A stretch of DNA of 64,000 nt from Mycolicibacterium tusciae. GTDB lineage: Bacteria > Actinomycetota > Actinomycetes > Mycobacteriales > Mycobacteriaceae. A program made the translations under genes and the position numbers. This document shows positions 60,379 to 64,000 of the stretch, piece after piece. Each line of letters begins with the position of its first letter. Position 1 is the stretch's first letter. The notes beneath the pieces are model-generated. The model searched no databases. It worked only from the letters and a program-made list of their open reading frames with translations, and was not told the origin of the DNA. The stretch is taken from the NCBI RefSeq assembly GCF_002086795.1, contig NZ_MVIM01000011.1, positions 1 to 64,000 on the forward strand. The letters run 5' to 3'.

Positions 60379-61520
60379 TGACCAGGACGGACGTTGGCAC
60401 CGTCGACGATCTGCACGCTTCGGCGACGAAGGCGTGCGGACTCGACGACTTCGGTGCCGACGATGACAACTACCGGGAGGCGCTGAGCGTTCTGCTGGAG
60501 TCGTTCCGGCGCGACGCCGACCTCACCGAAATCGGTAGCAAGATGAACCGGTTCTTCGTACGCAACGCACTGGTGGCGCGACTGGTGTCGGAGGCGGCTT
60601 GGAAGCAGTACCCCGAGTACGCCGACGTGACGATCGAGCGCCCCATCTTCGTCACCGGGCTGCCGCGCACGGGCACGACCGTCATTCACCGACTGCTCAC
60701 CGCCGACCCGCGGCATCAGGGGCTGGAACTCTGGTTGGCCGAGTTCCCGCAACCCCGTCCGCCACGCGAGACATGGTCGGAAAACCCGGTTTTCGCGCAG
60801 ATCGACGCCCAGTTCGCCAAGGCGCATGCAGAAAATCCGGACTACACCGGTCTGCACTACATGACTGCCGACGAGGTGGAGGAGTGCTGGCAACTGTTGC
60901 GCCAGTCGCTGCATTCGGTGTCGTACGAGACGCTGTCCCATCTGCCGACGTATTCGCAGTGGCTGGCCAAGCAGGACTGGTCCAAGCCGTATCAGCGGCA
61001 TCGCAAGAACCTGCAGTTGATCGGTCTCAACGACGCCGAAAAGCGCTGGGTGCTCAAGAATCCGAGCCATCTGTTCGCGCTCGACGCGATTTTTAAGACG
61101 TACCCGGATGCGCTCATCGTGCAGTGCCACCGGCCCGCGGAGACCATCATGGCGTCGATGTGTTCGCTGGCGCAGCACACGACCGAGGGATGGTCGAACT
61201 CGTTCGTCGGCGCGCAGATCGGCGCGGACGCGATGGAGACGTGGACGCGAGGTCTCAGGCGGTTCAACGAGGTTCGGGCCGATCATGACCAGGCGCAGTT
61301 CTGCGACGTCGATTATTTCGAGTTCGTCAAGGATCCGGTGTCGGCGGTCGAGGGCATCTATTCGCACTTCGACATCGAGTTCACCGACGAGGCCCGCACG
61401 GCGATAACCGAGAGCCACGCCGAGAGTCAGCAGGGCCCGCGCGCGCCGAAGCACACGTACTCACTTGCCGACTACGGGCTGACCGACGATCAGGTCAAGG
61501 AGCAGTTCAAGGGGCTGTGA
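60378..61520 (+). CDS. Sulfotransferase-family protein (Rv3529c-like)
   Basis: 380 aa. The PAPS 5'-phosphosulfate loop is TGLPRTGTT (93-101), and the 3'-phosphate region is ALIVQCHRPAETIMASMCSL. It probably transfers sulfate to a hydroxyl of a lipid or sterol-like acceptor; no acceptor is known. Last gene of the KstR-controlled operon. It faces the lipoprotein gene with a three-base gap and no clear terminator. Confidence 0.88.
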   Translation: MTRTDVGTVDDLHASATKACGLDDFGADDDNYREALSVLLESFRRDADLTEIGSKMNRFFVRNALVARLVSEAAWKQYPEYADVTIERPIFVTGLPRTGTTVIHRLLTADPRHQGLELWLAEFPQPRPPRETWSENPVFAQIDAQFAKAHAENPDYTGLHYMTADEVEECWQLLRQSLHSVSYETLSHLPTYSQWLAKQDWSKPYQRHRKNLQLIGLNDAEKRWVLKNPSHLFALDAIFKTYPDALIVQCHRPAETIMASMCSLAQHTTEGWSNSFVGAQIGADAMETWTRGLRRFNEVRADHDQAQFCDVDYFEFVKDPVSAVEGIYSHFDIEFTDEARTAITESHAESQQGPRAPKHTYSLADYGLTDDQVKEQFKGL

Positions 61521-61523
61521 CGG

Positions 61524-62174
61524 TCAGGCCGTCGTATTGGCCAGCCGCTCAATGCGATCCAACGCTTCCGCAGCGAGGGTGCGCACCGGATAGCCGCCGG
61601 GCGCGCCACACGTCGAGATCTCGACCGCCGCATTGTGGGCGGCGACGAACGTACTGTCGCAAGCCCAGTCGCTGGCCGTGAAGGACCATAGCAGGATGTT
61701 GGGTGAGCTGGATGTCGTCAGCGGCTGCAGCGTGAAGTCGTAGACGCGGCCCTTCATATCGGTGACGGTGAACGGAGTATCCACGCACGACTGCAGCGTC
61801 CGCTTCGCCTGCGCCAGTGCATTCTTCGCGTCGTAGTCGGCCCGATAGACGCCGACCATCTCCTCGATGTACACCTGGCGCCCGACGTCGTCGACCATCC
61901 AGTGCCCGCCGTCGGTCGCAGCCGGATCGTGGTCGAAGATGAACGGCGGATCCACCTCTCTGGCGACGCCGCTGCACTCGTCGGGTTCGACGGTGGCGAA
62001 CAGATTCCCGTCGTACTTCTCGACTTTCGGGCTCAGCAGGTCCTTGACCTGTCCGGCGGTGATAGGCGCCACCGGCGGAGCGGCCTTCGGTGGGGAGTCA
62101 ACGACTTCGGTGCAGCCCGGAACGAGTGCGAGCGCAAGCAGAAGCACCGACCACCGCGCCACCATGGCCGCCAT
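61524..62174 (-). CDS. Lipoprotein with PknH-type sensor domain
   Basis: 216 aa. Signal peptide with lipobox VPGC (Cys21), then a proline-rich linker and a mature domain with LLSPKVEKYDG, VEPDECSGVAREVDPPF, QSCVDTPFTVTDMKGR and ISTCGAPGGYPVRTLA. The spaced cysteines (four or more after the lipobox) resemble the extracellular sensor domain of PknH and related mycobacterial lipoproteins. Ligand unknown. Start at ATG 62174 or 62165. It follows the Cys/His-rich gene by eight bases, so it is probably in the kshA transcript. Confidence 0.8.
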   Translation of the reverse strand: MAAMVARWSVLLLALALVPGCTEVVDSPPKAAPPVAPITAGQVKDLLSPKVEKYDGNLFATVEPDECSGVAREVDPPFIFDHDPAATDGGHWMVDDVGRQVYIEEMVGVYRADYDAKNALAQAKRTLQSCVDTPFTVTDMKGRVYDFTLQPLTTSSSPNILLWSFTASDWACDSTFVAAHNAAVEISTCGAPGGYPVRTLAAEALDRIERLANTTA

Positions 62175-62182
62175 GGTAGAAC

Positions 62183-62659
62183 TCAGCCGTCCCCCGGGGA
62201 TGGCGCCGAGGACATCTCCTCCAGACAGCCTTCGACCACAGCGTGTTTGATACTGCCAGCGAGCTTGGGGCAGGAGGGGGCCCGTGCCGGATCGCCGCCG
62301 GCCTCCCGGATCTCGTTGAAGTACGCGCAACGGCGGGTTGCCTCGGAGTTCCACTGCACCGACGTCTGCGCGGGACCGAGCTTCTTCACATCGACCGCCA
62401 CGTGGCAGAACCTGCAGTCGACTGAAACCAGCCCCGATCTCAGGTAACGCTCACGGTCGCGTGCGGTGGCCTCCCGAAGAGCCTCGGCCCGGTCGTCGCC
62501 GAAAGCCGGTGCCTTGGACCAAGACCGAGCCCAGGTCTCCTTTGAATCCCCAGTCGCGCCGCCGCCATGGCTGTGGTCGTCGTCGTCATGAACGCCGTGC
62601 AGAAGCAGCATCGACCTCGCCAGCTGGTCGACGTCCGGGGCGTCCTTACGCGGGGTCAT
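62183..62659 (-). CDS. Cys/His-rich small protein downstream of kshA (Rv3527-like)
   Basis: 158 aa. An acidic His stretch (HGVHDDDDHSHGGG, about 21-34) is followed by CRFCH (Cys82, Cys85, His86) and further cysteines at 111, 130 and 145. This suggests metal or cofactor binding. It occupies the place of Rv3527. The ATG overlaps the kshA stop (ATGA), so it is coupled to the oxygenase. A role in maturing or supporting KshA is possible but unproven. Confidence 0.83.
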   Translation of the reverse strand: MTPRKDAPDVDQLARSMLLLHGVHDDDDHSHGGGATGDSKETWARSWSKAPAFGDDRAEALREATARDRERYLRSGLVSVDCRFCHVAVDVKKLGPAQTSVQWNSEATRRCAYFNEIREAGGDPARAPSCPKLAGSIKHAVVEGCLEEMSSAPSPGDG

Positions 62660-63822
62660 GAGCTCGCGTGCTCTGCCTTTTCTTTCTCGTCCTGCTCTTT
62701 GGCCTGAGTCTTGAGGTTCTCTTCGACCTCGACGTGCCACTTCTCGTTGGCCACCGTGGTGTCGACCTCGATCTCGAAGCGGTCGGTCATGTCGGGAGTC
62801 ACGTCGGCGACGTCGACGTAGAACTGCTGGTACCAGCGGCGCATCTGGTAGACCGCGCCGTCCTCCTCGACGAGCAGCGGGTTGTCGATGCGCGTCTTGT
62901 GCTTCCAGATCTCGACGTCCTGCAGAAAGCCCTTGCTGACGCCCTCGGTGAACACTCGCGCGAGCTTGTCGGTCGTGGCCTCGTCCAGTCCCTTGGGCTT
63001 CTCGACGATGACACCCCACTGCAGCACGAACGAGTCCTGGGTGACCGGGTAGTGGCAGTTGATCAGGATCGACTCGGCCTTGAATCCGCCGTAGTTGTTG
63101 TGCAGCCAGTTGATCATGAATGACGGCCCGAAGTACGACGCCTCCGAATCGAGATGCGCCTCACCGTAGGAGGTGCCCAGATCGCTGACGTCGGGCCTGC
63201 CCACGTTGTGCAGGTACTGCGACGCGATGTGGCCCTCGAAGACGTTTTTGAAATACGTCGGTAGGCCGAAGTGGATGTAGAAGAAGTGCGCCATGTCGGT
63301 GACGTTGTCGATGATCTCGCGGCAGTTGCTGCCCTCGATGAGCATCGTGTTCCACCGCCAGTCGGTCCACCCGTCGTCGGCGAACTCTGGAATGTCGGGG
63401 ATGCGCACCTCTTCTTGCGGTGGGTTGCCCTCGTGGTCGTGCCACACGAAGAGCAGACCACCGCGGACGTCGGTGTGCCAGGCCTTGGTGCGGGCCAGCC
63501 GAGGGGTGCGCTTGGCGTAGGGCACCAGCTTGCACTTACCGTCGCCGCCCCAGCGCCAGTCGTGGAACGGGCAGGCGACCTCGTCGCCCTTGATCGTGCC
63601 CTGCGACAGGTTGCCGCCCATGTGGCGGCAGTAGCCGTCCAGCACCTTGAGGTCGCCGTTGGAGTCGGCGAAGACCACCAGCATGGTGCCGAAGATCTCC
63701 ACGCCGTGCGGCTTGCCGTCCAGGTAATCCTTGACAGGGCCCAGGCAGTGCCAGCCGCGCGCAAACCTGTCCGGGAGCGCGCCGGTGTCGATTTCGCGCA
63801 CGGCTGCTGTTTCGGTAGTCAC
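62656..63822 (-). CDS. kshA: 3-Ketosteroid 9alpha-hydroxylase oxygenase KshA
   Basis: 388 aa (386 in M. tuberculosis). Rieske site C-x-H-x16-C-x2-H (Cys65, His67, Cys84, His87); mononuclear iron site DMAHFFYIH (Asp176, His179, His184). KshA with the reductase KshB hydroxylates C9 of the steroid nucleus, which with KstD leads to ring-B opening. kshB is not in this window. Start is GTG 63822 with GGGAGG seven bases upstream. Confidence 0.96.
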   Translation of the reverse strand: MTTETAAVREIDTGALPDRFARGWHCLGPVKDYLDGKPHGVEIFGTMLVVFADSNGDLKVLDGYCRHMGGNLSQGTIKGDEVACPFHDWRWGGDGKCKLVPYAKRTPRLARTKAWHTDVRGGLLFVWHDHEGNPPQEEVRIPDIPEFADDGWTDWRWNTMLIEGSNCREIIDNVTDMAHFFYIHFGLPTYFKNVFEGHIASQYLHNVGRPDVSDLGTSYGEAHLDSEASYFGPSFMINWLHNNYGGFKAESILINCHYPVTQDSFVLQWGVIVEKPKGLDEATTDKLARVFTEGVSKGFLQDVEIWKHKTRIDNPLLVEEDGAVYQMRRWYQQFYVDVADVTPDMTDRFEIEVDTTVANEKWHVEVEENLKTQAKEQDEKEKAEHASS

Positions 63823-63851
63823 GGTGGGCCTCCCGTTTCTGTGGCTCTAAC

Positions 63852-63865
63852 TAGAACACGTTACA
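63852..63865. promoter_or_regulatory. KstR operator upstream of kshA
   Basis: TAGAACACGTTACA matches TnnAACnnGTTnnA, 29 bases upstream of the kshA GTG in the divergent gap to the next gene. Confidence 0.9.
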
Positions 63866-63952
63866 GTTTTCCCCTGCGGCCGCGCAATCAAACGCCTCTA
63901 CCTGCTTTTTCGCGCAGGCACTATCGCGAGGCAACTGCGGTATATCTAGACA

Positions 63953-64000
63953 ATGCCGTTGTACTCGTTCGAGGGACGATCACCGATCGTCGATCCCAGT
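63953..64000 (+). CDS. Gamma-carbonic-anhydrase-like protein, 5' end only
   Basis: Sixteen codons before the window ends: MPLYSFEGRSPIVDPS. This closely resembles the start of Rv3525c, a left-handed beta-helix gamma-carbonic-anhydrase-type protein that is the neighbour of kshA in M. tuberculosis. A TATATC hexamer six bases before the ATG may be a leaderless -10. Partial, so function cannot be tested here. Confidence 0.65.
   Translation, partial: MPLYSFEGRSPIVDPS

Noticed and set aside
1..64000. tRNA, rRNA or CRISPR arrays
   Set aside because: I saw no cloverleaf-like block, rRNA-like conserved stretch or regularly spaced repeats; nearly all the sequence is occupied by protein genes.

Overview
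The window is high-GC DNA from a mycobacterium, most likely an environmental fast-grower. The evidence is gene content and order: read from right to left it follows the sterol-catabolism region of Mycobacterium tuberculosis (the Rv3525c-Rv3565 neighbourhood) gene by gene. There are also KstR and KstR2 operators at the expected divergent promoters. PE/PPE genes that sit in this region of M. tuberculosis are absent, and several blocks not found there are present.

Layout. (1) 95-1516: a DUF222/HNH (13E12-type) protein. (2) 1513-11794: first half of the KstR2 regulon for degrading steroid rings C and D (HIP pathway). It has aspB, a PhnD-like binding protein, fadE33-fadE32-fadE31-fadD3 on the minus strand and fadE30-ipdF-kstR2-fadA6 on the plus strand, divergent around a KstR2 operator. 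(3) 11798-21306: an insertion resembling a mymA-type module, with a zinc alcohol dehydrogenase, a SatD/membrane pair, a PucR-type regulator, a Baeyer-Villiger-type monooxygenase, an alpha/beta hydrolase, an SDR and a wax-ester synthase, followed by a DUF1254/DUF1214 protein. (4) 21390-26598: second half of the KstR2 regulon, with ipdC-ipdB-ipdA-echA20 divergent from two SDR genes around a near-perfect KstR2 operator. (5) 26654-29715: a TAXI-type TRAP transporter. (6) 29639-38298: two ddn-like F420 proteins, an NTF2-like protein, fadA5, then the divergent side-chain operon cyp125-chsE1-chsE2-chsH2-chsH1-ltp2, controlled by two KstR operators. (7) 38299-38980: a 682-bp non-coding region, followed at 38981-49416 by a ten-gene glycan cluster (three glycosyltransferases, CDP-glucose synthesis, epimerase, aminotransferase, large membrane protein, GH16 hydrolase, flippase). 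(8) 49413-54842: chsH3-like hydratase and kstD, divergent from hsaE-hsaG-hsaF. (9) 54839-57432: a RecQ helicase with a phosphoribosyltransferase-like C-terminus and a hemophore-like secreted protein. (10) 57453-64000: an IclR regulator, a KstR-controlled DUF1214-SDR-sulfotransferase operon, a sensor-domain lipoprotein, a Cys/His-rich protein, kshA, and the first codons of a gamma-carbonic-anhydrase-like gene.

How the genes work together. Cyp125, FadA5, ChsE1/E2, ChsH1/H2, Ltp2 and the ChsH3-like hydratase remove the sterol side chain. KstD and KshA open ring B. HsaE/F/G process the ring-A fragment to pyruvate and propionyl-CoA. FadD3, FadE30, IpdF, EchA20, IpdC, IpdAB, FadA6 and FadE31-33 degrade rings C and D. 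hsaACDB and kshB are not in the window, and fdxB is missing from its expected place between fadA6 and ipdC.

Many promoters appear leaderless: a TANNNT hexamer ends exactly six bases before the start codon at eight genes. Most genes are packed with ATGA, GTGA or TGATG overlaps, and two use an apparent CTG start inside CTGA.
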